Assembly: GCF_026240635.1 (NCBI RefSeq) | Contig: NZ_CP110848.1 | Coordinates: 2,296,501-2,360,500 of the forward strand | Source of the DNA: Trichothermofontia sichuanensis B231 | GTDB taxonomy: Bacteria > Cyanobacteriota > Cyanobacteriia > B231 | Length of the DNA: 64,000 bases | Direction: 5' to 3' | In this document: piece after piece, positions 1 through 8,321 of the stretch | Layout of the letters: every line of letters starts with the position of its first letter | Position numbering within the stretch: the stretch's first letter is position 1 | Position numbers and translations under genes: made by a program | The notes under the pieces: model-generated | Database searches by the model: none | What the model was told of the DNA's origin: nothing | The model's input: only the letters and a program-made list of their open reading frames with translations

Positions 1-128
1 CACCATAACCACCATAAAATTAAAATTTTCTGTAGAAGTTGCGGTAGCAGAGAGTCTTCTGTAGAAGGTTCTTCTGCCCTATGGCTATTCCCCTAGCTAC
101 TTGTGTGAGAGCCGAGGAGATCTGAAGA

Positions 129-235
129 TATAGTCATTGCCATTTAGGCTGAAACAGCCCCCTCACCCCCCACCCCTCTCTCAGAGCGGGAGACGGGAGT
201 TAAAAATTGTATCGTTCTTATTTGGATTGACCATA
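129..235 (-). repeat. MITE-like dispersed repeat, family A, copy 1
   Basis: This 107-bp element is in reverse orientation to the copies at 44740-44846, 58202-58307 and 60355-60461. Read on the minus strand it begins TATGGTCAATCC and ends TGACTATA, so its ends are near-perfect inverted repeats. The centre is a palindromic G/C block of the CTCTCCC...GGGAGAG type. It ends 5 bp before the ATG of the solute-binding protein gene and occupies the place where a ribosome binding site and promoter would be expected. Confidence 0.85.
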
Positions 236-240
236 AAGTG

Positions 241-1308
241 ATGGCCAGGTTACTGAATCGCCGCCAGCTACTGCAATATGGCTCCTTAGTCCTATCTAGT
301 AATCTGTTGTGGGCATGTAATCGGACCGGGCCGCCGGCGTCGCCCTCCACCGGAGCACCAACCCGCACCAGTTCTTCGAGTGCTTTAGAGAAGGTAACGT
401 TTGGCACCAATTGGTACGCGCAAGCAGAACATGGCGGATTCTATCAGGCTGTGGCGACGGGAATTTATGCTGACTACGGTTTAGAGGTCACCATCCGCAT
501 GGGCGGTCCCCAAGTCAATGGCACCCAATTGTTGATGGGTAAAGCCGTTGACTTTTTTATGAACAACAGCACCGATGCCATCCTGGCCATTCAGGAAGGC
601 ATCCCCAAGGTAACGGTAGCCGCTATTTTCCAGAAATCTCCGCAGGTATTGATTGCCCACCCCAACACGGGTGTCAACACTCTCGCTGACCTCAAGGGGC
701 GACCAATCTTTGTATCTAAAGGGGCTGCCGTTAGCTACTGGCCTTTCCTCCGGCAGAAATTTGGGTTTACCAATGATCAGCAGCGCCCCTACAATTTCAA
801 CGTTGCCCCCTTCCTGGCGGATAAACAATCGGCGCAACAGGGTTACCTTACCTCAGAACCCCTGACAGTGGAACAAGAAGGGGGGTTTAAACCCGTAGTC
901 TTCTTGCTAGCAGACTATGGGTATACGCCCTACGACACCACGATCGAAACGCGTCGGGAAGTTATGGAGAAAACCCCGGATCTGGTCCAGCGTTTCGTCG
1001 ATGCCTCGATTAAGGGCTGGTATAGCTACCTAGAGGGTGATCCCACCCCCGCGAACCAGTTAATCAAGCAGGAAAATCCCCAAATGACTGATGAGTTGCT
1101 GGCCTACGGGATAGCCAAGATGAAGGAATATGGCATCGTGGTCTCTGGCGAAGCAACCACCCAGGGAATTGGTGCAATGGTTAACGATCGCTGGCGGGAA
1201 CTATTTGAGATGATGCAGGCGCAAGGGGTGTTTAAACCCGATACCCCCTACCAGGATGCCTATACATTACAATTTGTTAACAAGGGGGTTGAGTTTTACC
1301 GCCAATGA
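241..1308 (+). CDS. ABC transporter substrate-binding lipoprotein (NMT1/THI5-like, SsuA/TauA superfamily)
   Basis: This is a periplasmic solute-binding lipoprotein of the NMT1/THI5-like fold. An N-terminal export signal carries a twin-arginine run (NRRQLL) and a lipobox (LLWAC, Cys about residue 26), followed by a Ser/Thr/Pro-rich tether. The mature domain starts near FGTNWYAQAEHGGFYQA, a typical start for binding proteins of aminopyrimidine, sulfonate or riboflavin ABC systems. I chose the ATG at 241; a GTG at 238 is directly adjacent. No Shine-Dalgarno is visible because a dispersed repeat ends 5 bp upstream. The ATPase gene follows after 27 bp, so the two form an operon. No permease gene is present in the window. 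The substrate cannot be assigned; a pyrimidine or thiamine precursor, riboflavin or a sulfonate are family-based options only. Confidence 0.85.
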   Translation: MARLLNRRQLLQYGSLVLSSNLLWACNRTGPPASPSTGAPTRTSSSSALEKVTFGTNWYAQAEHGGFYQAVATGIYADYGLEVTIRMGGPQVNGTQLLMGKAVDFFMNNSTDAILAIQEGIPKVTVAAIFQKSPQVLIAHPNTGVNTLADLKGRPIFVSKGAAVSYWPFLRQKFGFTNDQQRPYNFNVAPFLADKQSAQQGYLTSEPLTVEQEGGFKPVVFLLADYGYTPYDTTIETRREVMEKTPDLVQRFVDASIKGWYSYLEGDPTPANQLIKQENPQMTDELLAYGIAKMKEYGIVVSGEATTQGIGAMVNDRWRELFEMMQAQGVFKPDTPYQDAYTLQFVNKGVEFYRQ

Positions 1309-1335
1309 TCGCCAGTTACCGCGAAACACCCATCC

Positions 1336-2175
1336 ATGAACGATCGTGTTGCCTTTAGCCTCAACCACGTCAGCAAGATTTTTGCGAATGGCACCGTAGC
1401 CCTGCAAGATATGCACTTGACGGTACAGGCATCCCAATTTATCAGTCTAGTGGGACCGTCAGGATGTGGTAAAAGTACGGTTTTGCGCCTCGTAGCGGGC
1501 TTGAGTGGGTTATCGGCGGGGCAAATTGAGTGGGGGGATGATCTCGCCAGGGCGGCTGCCGGCCCTCGAACCCCAGATGCCCAGAAGCTCGCTTTTGTCT
1601 TCCAGGAAGCGGCGCTCATGCCGTGGGCAACGGTGTTAGATAATGTTTGTCTGCCCTTAAAACTGAAGGGGATGTCACGACGTGTTGCCCAGATTGCGGC
1701 CCAGGAAGCGCTACATTTGGTGGGGCTAGCGGGTTGGGAGCGCCACTATCCCCGCGAGCTATCGGGGGGGATGAAGATGCGCGTGTCGATCGCCCGCGCC
1801 CTAGTAACCCAGCCGAGACTGTTGCTGATGGATGAACCCTTTGGGGCATTGGATGAAATCACCCGGAGCAAGCTGAATAATGATCTCCTAGAGTTGTGGC
1901 AGCAGCAGCGCTGGACGGTCCTGTTTGTGACCCACAATATTTACGAAGCGGTCTATCTGTCCCAGCGGGTGATTGTGATGGCCCCCCGACCGGGCCGAGT
2001 GATTGCTGATGTGACCATTGATGCCCCCTATCCACGCACGGAGGCATTTCGCATGTCCGAGATTTGCAATCAATACTGTCGGGAAGTATCTGCTTATTTA
2101 TCGGAAGCTATGCAGCCGGCCTCAGTAGGCAGTCCTTTATCCCTGGTTTCAGCATCCCGACTACCCGATGGTTAG
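1336..2175 (+). CDS. ABC transporter ATP-binding protein (SsuB/TauB/NrtD-like)
   Basis: This is the cytoplasmic nucleotide-binding subunit of an importer of the nitrate/sulfonate/taurine class. Walker A is GPSGCGKST (about residues 40-48), the ABC signature is LSGGMKMR, Walker B is LLLMDEPFGALDE, and the H-loop histidine is in VTHNIYEA. The length of 279 aa is normal for the family, with a short C-terminal extension. It lies 27 bp after the solute-binding protein gene and presumably energises the same transporter. The membrane subunit is missing here, so it must be encoded elsewhere or the system is incomplete. The next gene, glyQ, starts 165 bp downstream. Confidence 0.92.
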   Translation: MNDRVAFSLNHVSKIFANGTVALQDMHLTVQASQFISLVGPSGCGKSTVLRLVAGLSGLSAGQIEWGDDLARAAAGPRTPDAQKLAFVFQEAALMPWATVLDNVCLPLKLKGMSRRVAQIAAQEALHLVGLAGWERHYPRELSGGMKMRVSIARALVTQPRLLLMDEPFGALDEITRSKLNNDLLELWQQQRWTVLFVTHNIYEAVYLSQRVIVMAPRPGRVIADVTIDAPYPRTEAFRMSEICNQYCREVSAYLSEAMQPASVGSPLSLVSASRLPDG

Positions 2176-2232
2176 CGACTCCTGGGTCTAAGATTGTGTC
2201 CTCACCCGGATAACCTTTGTGATAGCGTGAAA

Positions 2233-2282
2233 CACGGTACCGTGGAGCACATGGGCCTAGACCCTGCAATAGTGCTGGGTCT
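2233..2282 (+). other. hairpin-forming leader upstream of glyQ
   Basis: The 165-nt gap before glyQ holds a perfect 12-bp palindrome, CACGGTACCGTG (2233-2244). It also holds a six-base-pair stem AGACCC/GGGTCT ending near 2282. No Rfam class is recognised, in particular no T-box motif, so a regulatory role is only a possibility. Confidence 0.3.
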
Positions 2283-2340
2283 TCAGCATGGTGAGGCTGT
2301 TCACGGGACAATGGAACATCGTTGTAACCAGGAGTCGCGC

Positions 2341-3234
2341 GTGAATTTTCAGTCGGTGATTGCTACCTTGCACCAATTTTGGGCCAAACAGGGGTGTCTG
2401 ATTGTCCAACCCTATGACACCGAGAAGGGGGCCGGTACCATGAGTCCCCACACCTTCCTGCGGGCGATCGGCCCAGAACCTTGGTCAGTAGCCTATGTTG
2501 AACCCTGCCGCCGCCCGACGGATGGCCGCTATGGCGAAAACCCCAACCGCTACCAGCACTATTACCAATATCAAGTGCTGATTAAGCCCTCACCATCCAA
2601 CATCCAGGACATTTATCTCGACTCCCTGCGCGTCCTGGGGATCCATCCAGAAGAACACGACGTGCGCTTTGTCGAAGACAACTGGGAATCCCCTACTCTG
2701 GGAGCCTGGGGGGTGGGCTGGGAAGTCTGGCTCGATGGTATGGAAGTGACCCAATTTACCTACTTCCAGCAGTGTGGTGGGATTGATTGTCGCCCCGTTG
2801 CGATCGAAATCACCTATGGCCTCGAACGGCTGGCAATGTATCTTCAATCCGTTGACGCCTTTACCCAAATCCAATGGGACGATCGCACGACCTACGGCGA
2901 CATACACTTACAAGGTGAAATCGAACACTGCACCTACAACTTTGAAGCTTCCGATCCGGAATTGCTCTTTACCCTCTTTAGCCTCTACGAACAGGAAGCC
3001 ACCCAACTCATTCAACGCCGCCTAGTCTTGCCCAGTTTGGACTATATCCTCAAGTGTTCCCACAGCTTTAACTTACTCGATGCCAGGGGCGTTATCTCCG
3101 TCACAGAACGGACCCGCTATATTGGTCGCATTCGCCACCTTGCCCGTCAGGTTGCCCAACTCTATCTAGAACAACGCGAAGCCCTAGGCTTTCCCCTCTG
3201 TCCAACGCCTCCAACTCCCTTACAGTTAGTTTGA
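2341..3234 (+). CDS. glyQ: glycine--tRNA ligase alpha subunit
   Basis: GlyQ is the catalytic alpha subunit of the bacterial alpha2beta2 glycyl-tRNA synthetase, which charges tRNA-Gly in the cytoplasm. The protein is 297 aa, the usual family length. It carries the near-invariant segments [54 protein letters not shown] and [20 protein letters not shown] chose the GTG at 2341 because MNFQSVI is the standard start; an in-frame extension upstream to 2194 has no family similarity. The beta subunit gene (glyS) is not adjacent, as is common in cyanobacteria. A symmetrical hairpin immediately downstream probably ends the transcript. Confidence 0.97.
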   Translation: MNFQSVIATLHQFWAKQGCLIVQPYDTEKGAGTMSPHTFLRAIGPEPWSVAYVEPCRRPTDGRYGENPNRYQHYYQYQVLIKPSPSNIQDIYLDSLRVLGIHPEEHDVRFVEDNWESPTLGAWGVGWEVWLDGMEVTQFTYFQQCGGIDCRPVAIEITYGLERLAMYLQSVDAFTQIQWDDRTTYGDIHLQGEIEHCTYNFEASDPELLFTLFSLYEQEATQLIQRRLVLPSLDYILKCSHSFNLLDARGVISVTERTRYIGRIRHLARQVAQLYLEQREALGFPLCPTPPTPLQLV

Positions 3235-3240
3235 CGAGTT

Positions 3241-3258
3241 GCCACCTAGACAGGTGGC
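3241..3258. terminator. hairpin between convergent glyQ and a small gene
   Basis: This is a perfect 7-bp stem GCCACCT / AGGTGGC with an AGAC loop, starting 6 bp after the glyQ stop. It sits between two convergent genes, so it can act in both directions. There is no strong U-tract. Confidence 0.6.
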
Positions 3259-3273
3259 CTAATTGTCACCTAA

Positions 3274-3468
3274 TTAGCCTAAGGCATAGTGACTGAAATT
3301 TTGGCCCAGATACATCATCTCCTTGATGTAATCAGCCGTGAAGGTACATTCAAAGCCCTGGTTAGCGCCCGTTGTTAACTGACAACGCCAATCGTCATCT
3401 AAGCGGCCTAATAGAACCCAGGTTCGACTGTAGGAATCTGTGAAGGTTTTACCAACTTGTAGTTTCAT
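3274..3468 (-). CDS. small conserved-type hypothetical protein (64 aa)
   Basis: I do not recognise this protein. It is 64 residues, starts MKLQVGKTFTDSYSRTWVLLG and ends QNFSHYALG, with no membrane segment and a fairly even residue mix that looks like a small soluble domain. The start at 3468 is set by a strong Shine-Dalgarno (AGGAGG on the minus strand, 3475-3480) a few bases upstream. Longer in-frame extensions run into repeat-derived DNA and are unlikely. It converges with glyQ across a short hairpin. No function can be given. Confidence 0.7.
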   Translation of the reverse strand: MKLQVGKTFTDSYSRTWVLLGRLDDDWRCQLTTGANQGFECTFTADYIKEMMYLGQNFSHYALG

Positions 3469-3510
3469 CTTTTTCCTCCTCATAATGTCATCGACTATAA
3501 TGTTATCGAC

Positions 3511-3546
3511 TCTTCTGGGATTTTGGTCTAAACAGTATACAGCTCC
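3511..3546 (+). repeat. dispersed repeat family B, left-end fragment
   Basis: The sequence TCTTCTGGGATTTTGG followed by TCTAAACAGTATACAGC matches the left part of the copies at 23481 and 33474, and the reverse copy ending at 37286. The hairpin half of the element is missing here. Confidence 0.6.
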
Positions 3547-3640
3547 TTCCTCAATTATAAAGTCTAGTTTTAGATGGGTAGGCTGGAAGCATCCCACTAG
3601 TGCACCCTCTGGTTACCTAACCCATCTTTCCCCCTTTCAC

Positions 3641-3741
3641 TAGGAGAGAGAAAAGAGAACAGCGATAATCGCTCAGTTGCCCTCACTTCTCACTTCTCTA
3701 TCCTCACGCCTAAATTCCTTCTTCCACCAGGGGTAAAGGGA
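3641..3741 (-). repeat. dispersed repeat family F, copy 1
   Basis: On the minus strand this reads AAGTCCCTTTACCCC ... GTGAGGATAGAG ... GAGGGCAACTGAGCG ... GTTCTCTT. It matches 63791-63893 on the plus strand at the other end of the window over about 100 bp with scattered differences. Confidence 0.65.
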
Positions 3742-4128
3742 CTTCAACCCCAAACCCTAGCTCGATGATGTCCCTCTTCGCCCCATCGGCTAGGGGAACT
3801 GGGAGAAGGAGTTGGGGGATGGGCTACCGGTTGCCCAACGAGGATACTGCGGGTAGGATCAAGGTCCAAACCTTAACTGTTACTTTCCGGTTTATGGCCC
3901 ACCCACAGCAATAATTTTTAGGGGCCTGATTCTGTTTCTGGGGTTTGCCCTGATTAATTCAGCAAGCCCCCTTACTGTTCAGGAAGATTTGACGGTATAG
4001 CTTTGTAATAGTTTCCTGAAGATTTTCAGAGCTGGCCTGATAAACTCACGATGAAATAAACCCATGATGAAATTATTAGCTGGCCTCTTTTCTATCAAAC
4101 TCTAAACGAGGACACCGATCGTCCATCC

Positions 4129-5265
4129 TCAGATATCATCCCAATCCCATTCATCGTTATCCTTCTCTTTTAGCGTTGGGGTTGGCGGGGGCATCGAGGG
4201 AGAACTCTGATCGCCCCCAGTTTTTAGGCTTTCTGGTTCATCGGTATTCCAATCCCAATCCCATTCATCCTCAGTCGGGGTCGATGCTGATGCCACCGTT
4301 TCTGCCGTTGCTTGGGGGGTTGTGTTCTGGGTATCCTCCCCCGTGCCATCGCCTTGATCAGCGTCAAAATTAAAATCAAAATCGAAATCATCCTCATCTA
4401 ACAAATTGGCCCGTGCCTTGGCAGCAGCAGCCTGTTCTGCTTGCTCCGCCGCCGTCAGGTTTATCGCAAAGGCATCACCAAGATTTTCGCAGGCGCTGGG
4501 GGGGATTGGGAGCTCCCAACTTGAGCGACTTTCCTTAACCTGTTCTACCCAACTTTGGCCCGTTTTCCTGGCCTGTTCCAGGGTCTCCTGTGTCCAATCT
4601 CGGGTTGATTGTTTCACCCGGCTCACCCAGCCCTGCAATGTTTCCCCCAACTGTTGCGTTTTTACCTGTACCTCATGCCGCCAAGCCTGCAATTCCTCGG
4701 TTACCTGCTCCAGATCACTCTTGAGCCATTCCCCGGTTTTGGTCAAGGTTTGCCTAATGCCACCCCGATAGAGATCCAGACGGGCGATCGTGGCCTCCGC
4801 AATCAGGACTCGTTTGCGGCCCAAGCTAATAATCTTGCGGGGGGGCAATTGGTAAATACCATCCGTCAGGGCGGCTAGCCGACCTGCCACTAATAGATAG
4901 GACTGGATTTCCCCAGTTTCCAGATCAAACACAAAGTCAATAATCTGCCCCACCCGGTTACCCTGATCACTCCACACCTCGCAATGAACAAGGGATTCCA
5001 GTTGACGTACCCGTTCCGCATCGGTTTCGGTGGGCTTCGCTGTTACCAGGACACTGTTCTCCCCCAGCGCGGTAATGTGCTTGAGCTTAAAGGCGGCCTT
5101 CTGCTTACCCAAAAAGCCGGAATGGCAGACAAACCCCAACACCCGATGCACTTGGGGATACATCCAGACCACCTCAATTTGGCCCAACTCCTCCATTGTG
5201 TTGCGATCGAGAACGAGTTGATTGAGTAACTCACTCTGCCGAATCATCCGAGGTCGTTTTACCAT
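4129..5265 (-). CDS. PRC-barrel domain protein with coiled-coil and acidic/aromatic tail
   Basis: This 378-aa soluble protein has two tandem PRC-barrel-like domains (about 8-80 and 90-165; the second contains EVWSDQGNRVGQIIDFVFDLETG). A long helical, probably coiled-coil segment follows (about 175-255, rich in E, Q, K, W). The tail is strongly acidic, with alternating Asp and aromatic residues: DDFDFDFNFDAD, DEWDWDWNTDE and a final DEWDWDD. PRC barrels are known in photosynthetic reaction-centre H subunits and RimM, and in cyanobacteria as uncharacterised proteins. The barrel core is well supported; the tail may be a protein- or metal-binding element, but that is inference. The start at 5265 has only a weak GGGAG upstream. 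Confidence 0.85.
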   Translation of the reverse strand: MVKRPRMIRQSELLNQLVLDRNTMEELGQIEVVWMYPQVHRVLGFVCHSGFLGKQKAAFKLKHITALGENSVLVTAKPTETDAERVRQLESLVHCEVWSDQGNRVGQIIDFVFDLETGEIQSYLLVAGRLAALTDGIYQLPPRKIISLGRKRVLIAEATIARLDLYRGGIRQTLTKTGEWLKSDLEQVTEELQAWRHEVQVKTQQLGETLQGWVSRVKQSTRDWTQETLEQARKTGQSWVEQVKESRSSWELPIPPSACENLGDAFAINLTAAEQAEQAAAAKARANLLDEDDFDFDFNFDADQGDGTGEDTQNTTPQATAETVASASTPTEDEWDWDWNTDEPESLKTGGDQSSPSMPPPTPTLKEKDNDEWDWDDI

Positions 5266-5490
5266 CTTCCCTAACTCCCACGCTCCTCTAAGCAGCCGAG
5301 CAAGTGATGGGGGTACACCTACCCCATTACTCAGGCACTCATTATTTCAGCTTGTCATGTCGTGGGCGCGATCGACTAATTGGAGCCCACAGCGATCGCA
5401 AGAGGATAGCACTCAATCCAAATCCTTACTCGGAAGCCTTCGCCGCAAAACTAACCTAAATTCTAACCAGACTCATCCTGTCGGCCCATC

Positions 5491-5688
5491 TTAGCTGGCT
5501 TCCAACCAATCCAGCGCTTGGTTGAGTTGCGGTAACGTCAACAGACCGTATTGCCATAGGATCATGTGGATCTGGCTCCGATCTTGGTCTGAGTCTAGGC
5601 GGCGCAACACCCAATCGATTTCCGTTGCCGGAATCGCCAGTTCTTCCTGCAAGAAACTAATAAATTCAGTCTGTGTACTCGTTTGCAT
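5491..5688 (-). CDS. DUF2949 family protein
   Basis: This is a 65-aa cytoplasmic protein of the DUF2949 type, a small family found mainly in cyanobacteria with no known function. Diagnostic segments are FISFLQEELAIPATEI near the start and MILWQYGLLTLPQLNQALDWLE at the end. It is probably a small helical domain. The start is at 5688. Its left neighbour is the PRC-barrel gene on the same strand, 225 bp away, so it is probably a separate transcript. Confidence 0.85.
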   Translation of the reverse strand: MQTSTQTEFISFLQEELAIPATEIDWVLRRLDSDQDRSQIHMILWQYGLLTLPQLNQALDWLEAS

Positions 5689-5818
5689 GAACCCTTGGGG
5701 AAATTTTTCGTCTTATGTTAAAGCATCTTGCTGAAAACAGCCACGTTTAAAAAATGGGGAGAACCTGGTGTCCATCCGCTGCAAGTCTCTAGGAATAAGC
5801 ACCTATGCATTCCTAGAT

Positions 5819-6049
5819 CTAGGACAATGCTGACAACTTATTAACCTTGTGCACCCGTCTGCCTCGAACAGCCCGGAGGAGGCGATCGACGCACTGCCGT
5901 TCTTCTTCCGATAGGGTGTCACTCAGAATGGCCGCCAGCAGTCCGTAACTATCGGCGATCGTCACCTCGCGGGAGAGGCTGACGTCAGCAAAAAGTTCCG
6001 ATAACGCTGACGGCAGTAATTCGATCGTGGCGATCGTGGATCTTTCCAT
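5819..6049 (-). CDS. small hypothetical protein (76 aa)
   Basis: This predicted small helical protein contains REVTIADSYGLLAAILSD, TLSEEERQCVDRLLRAVRRG-like and VHKVNKLSALS segments. I recall similar short proteins from other cyanobacteria, with a pattern of ADRYGL followed by an EEE..IDRLL helix and an R-rich end, but no function is known to me. The start at 6049 (ATGGAAAG) is preferred over an in-frame ATG at 6130 because the added N-terminus looks unrelated. The Arg-rich C-terminal segment could bind nucleic acid, but that is speculative. Confidence 0.7.
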   Translation of the reverse strand: MERSTIATIELLPSALSELFADVSLSREVTIADSYGLLAAILSDTLSEEERQCVDRLLRAVRGRRVHKVNKLSALS

Positions 6050-6443
6050 AAGGCTCTTACCTGAACTGAATCCGCTTGTGTCAACTAAATAACTTAACTT
6101 AAACAAATTAAACAAATGGTGTGTTCCCAAATCTAGTGTGTCCCCAAACTGGCGATGGCTAAGTGACTATTCCCATCGGCCTAGGTGATTTTTCTGGCCC
6201 TGATCTGTGATCTCCGTGCGCCCCCTTCTGTGATCAACCGACCCCAAAACCATCTGCCCTGGCTTCGCCCCCCTCTATTGACCCCCTCATGGCACAACAC
6301 CACGATCGCCGTCAAAATTGCCCTAGAAAGTTAATGCTCAAGGCTAGACAAATCTGAGCGAGATCGATTATGATGGGGTGCTGTTGCCAAAACGCAAACT
6401 TTGGTATCTGCGATCACCCATCTCAGGGACCAAGGCTCAAAAA

Positions 6444-6474
6444 TTGCTTAAACGGTAACACTACACGTTATAAT
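6444..6474 (+). promoter_or_regulatory. predicted sigma70-type promoter of the S10 operon
   Basis: A perfect -10 box TATAAT lies at 6469-6474. A TTGCTT at 6444-6449 could serve as -35, with a longish 19-bp spacer. Transcription would start near 6481, giving a leader of about 480 nt before rplC. It is the best-looking promoter in the 900 bp upstream of the ribosomal cluster. Confidence 0.6.
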
Positions 6475-6506
6475 TAAAAGTCTGTCTAGATTAAAAGTCT
6501 GTCTAG
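6473..6506 (+). repeat. 17-bp perfect tandem duplication at the predicted transcription start
   Basis: ATTAAAAGTCTGTCTAG occurs twice without a gap (6473-6489 and 6490-6506). The first copy overlaps the last bases of the -10 box and the predicted start site, so the duplication would repeat the initial transcribed region. Confidence 0.85.
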
Positions 6507-6963
6507 ACGGCGTCTGTACTACAAGACTATCTGTCTTGCCTGTCCTGTTGTTTGGTTACACACCTCATGCTGGGAAACCCCCGTGTGAGTGAGGGTATGT
6601 AACCAAGCCGTCAGGTTTTCAGGGAGGCGAAATGGCGCTAGCCTTAACCGTTGCCCATTCTCCTCACTGCCTGAATCTCTCGTTCGGGAGATACTGCTGG
6701 TTTACCAGTCAAGTCTCCTGAAGCGTGCAGCCTAGCCAACAAGGTTTATGCAGGGAGCGATAGTACCGCGATGCGGTAGCCTTTACTCCTGGCTGTGCGT
6801 AGTTTCAGCCAACAATGTTCCAGACTTCGGAACCCAAAAGACAAGCATCCTTTAGGTCTCGGTTGATTAGGAGATTGGGGCTTAATGCGCTTTGTCTTGT
6901 TTGCTGGAGCCAGACACTGGCTTCAGTCATGATGTGTCCACAAACGTTGGGAGTTCAGTTGCT
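6481..6963 (+). ncRNA. long hairpin-rich 5' leader of the S10 ribosomal operon (candidate structured RNA)
   Basis: This 480-nt stretch has no supported gene and many strong helices. The arm TTGGTTACA/TGTAACCAA (6552-6560 with 6598-6606) encloses CCTCA/TGAGG. Others are ATCTCTC/GGGAGAT (6675-6692, 4-nt loop), GCTGG/CCAGT (6696-6709), and GGGAG/CTCCT around a perfect TACCGC/GCGGTA (6753-6790). Further helices are GGCTG/CAGCC (6791-6810), GTTCC/GGAAC (6817-6833), AAGACAA/TTGTCTT (6838-6898) and an 8-bp hairpin GGAGCCAG/CTGGCTTC (6906-6924). Autoregulatory leaders are known for ribosomal operons in other bacteria, such as the E. coli S10 leader bound by L4. I do not recognise this one as a known class. 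Confidence 0.55.
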
Positions 6964-7605
6964 GTGTCTACAGGTCTACTTGGGACCAAGCTGGGAATGA
7001 CCCAGATCTTTGATGAGGAAGGGCTTGCAATTCCCGTCACCGTGGTCCAAGCCGGTCCCTGTCCCGTGACTCAGATTAAGTCACCGGAAACTGATGGCTA
7101 TGCGGCCATTCAAATTGGCTATGGCGAAGTGAAGGAGAAGGCACTAACCCAGCCAGAGTTGGGCCATCTGGCCAAATCTGGGGCCAGCCCTCTGCGTCAC
7201 CTGCAAGAATTCCGGGTGTCCGATATCAGCGGTTATGAGTTGGGGCAAGCCCTCACCGTTGAAACCTTTCAACCGGGTCAACTCGTTGATGTGACGGGTC
7301 ACCGTATTGGTCGAGGGTTTGCGGGCTATCAAAAGCGCCACAACTTCCGTCGCGGTCCGATGGCTCACGGGTCCAAAAATCATCGCCTGCCGGGGTCGAC
7401 CGGTGCAGGTACGACGCCAGGTCGGGTCTATCCCGGTAAGCGCATGGCGGGTCGCATGGGGGCTACCCAGGTGACGATTCGGAAGCTCACCGTGGTCAAA
7501 ATCGACGCGGAGCGCAACTTGCTGCTGCTTAAAGGCTCCGTGCCAGGGAAACCGGGTAGTCTACTACGGATCTCGCCAGCCAAGGTGGTGGGTAAAGCGA
7601 AGTAA
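6964..7605 (+). CDS. rplC: 50S ribosomal protein L3
   Basis: L3 binds 23S rRNA early in 50S assembly and reaches the peptidyl-transferase centre. Clear family segments are [19 protein letters not shown] at the start, then [23 protein letters not shown] and [16 protein letters not shown] chose the GTG at 6964 ([13 protein letters not shown]), with GGGAG about 10 nt upstream, because cyanobacterial L3 begins this way. In-frame TTG 6892 and GTG 6934 are possible but would overlap the last leader hairpin. It is the first gene of the ribosomal supercluster, 74 bp before rplD. Confidence 0.96.
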   Translation: MSTGLLGTKLGMTQIFDEEGLAIPVTVVQAGPCPVTQIKSPETDGYAAIQIGYGEVKEKALTQPELGHLAKSGASPLRHLQEFRVSDISGYELGQALTVETFQPGQLVDVTGHRIGRGFAGYQKRHNFRRGPMAHGSKNHRLPGSTGAGTTPGRVYPGKRMAGRMGATQVTIRKLTVVKIDAERNLLLLKGSVPGKPGSLLRISPAKVVGKAK

Positions 7606-7679
7606 CCCGTTCTAAAAGTTTGCTTCTGGAAATCCAATTCTGGAAATCAAGGGCGGAATGTTATTGAGAGTGAAGCAAG

Positions 7680-8321
7680 ATGGTTGAGTGTGCTGTCAAA
7701 GATTGGCAGGGAGAAGTCGTCGGTCAGACGGCGATCGATCTCAAAGTGGCCCGTGAAGAAACGGCGGCGGGGATTGTTCATCGTGCCCTAGAGCGTCAGT
7801 TAGCCAATAGTCGCCAGGGTACGGCCTCGACCAAAACCCGTGCTGAGGTCAGTGGCGGTGGTCGCAAGCCGTGGCGGCAAAAGGGAACCGGGCGGGCGCG
7901 GGCCGGCTCAAACCGATCGCCCCTATGGCGCGGCGGTGGCGTTATTTTCGGCCCCAAACCCAGGGACTACACCACCAAAATGAACCGTAAGGAGCGGCGA
8001 TTAGCCCTACGGACTGCCTTCCAACGTCGGGCCGCGGAGTTGATTGTGGTGGAGGATTTCGCCACCCAGTTCGCCCGCCCCAAAACGAAGGATTTAGTGG
8101 AAGCGCTCCGCCGTTGGGGAGCGGACCCCACCGCTCGGCTATTGCTGATTCTGCCGGAGCGCAGTGAAGCGCTGGATAACGTTTATCTGTCCGGTCGCAA
8201 TGTCCCTAATCTCAAACTGATCACGGCTACAAATCTGAATATATTTGACCTCTTGGCGGCGGACCAGATTGTTGTGACTGCCGCTGCCCTGACGAAAATC
8301 CAGGAGGTGTACGGTGAGTAA
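7680..8321 (+). CDS. rplD: 50S ribosomal protein L4
   Basis: L4 is an early 23S rRNA-binding protein whose extended loop lines the exit tunnel. The loop is visible as [19 protein letters not shown] with [19 protein letters not shown]. The 213-aa length is normal. The 3' end overlaps rplW by 8 bp, implying translational coupling. In E. coli L4 represses its own operon through the S10 leader; whether the unusual leader here plays a similar role is untested. Confidence 0.97.
   Translation: MVECAVKDWQGEVVGQTAIDLKVAREETAAGIVHRALERQLANSRQGTASTKTRAEVSGGGRKPWRQKGTGRARAGSNRSPLWRGGGVIFGPKPRDYTTKMNRKERRLALRTAFQRRAAELIVVEDFATQFARPKTKDLVEALRRWGADPTARLLLILPERSEALDNVYLSGRNVPNLKLITATNLNIFDLLAADQIVVTAAALTKIQEVYGE

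Larger units (their letters stand above)
3469..4128. other. intergenic region rich in repeat fragments
   Basis: No gene is supported in these 660 bp. The region contains a family B fragment at 3511-3546, a fragment of the GGTAGGCTGG...CCCAC type near 3582, and a family F copy at 3641-3741. After these come degenerate CCTTCTTCC/GGGAGAAGG-type blocks to about 3870, related to the element at 60622-60855. From 3900 to 4128 I see only unremarkable A/T-richer sequence. Confidence 0.6.

Noticed and set aside
3440-3643. Plus-strand 67-codon frame across the 3.5-kb repeat region
   Set aside because: It reads through a family B repeat and the 5' end of the minus-strand small gene, with no coding features.
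6815-7000. Possible leader peptide in the S10 leader (61 codons in another frame)
   Set aside because: It crosses the rplC start, contains no residue bias suggesting attenuation, and the stem-loops explain the region better.
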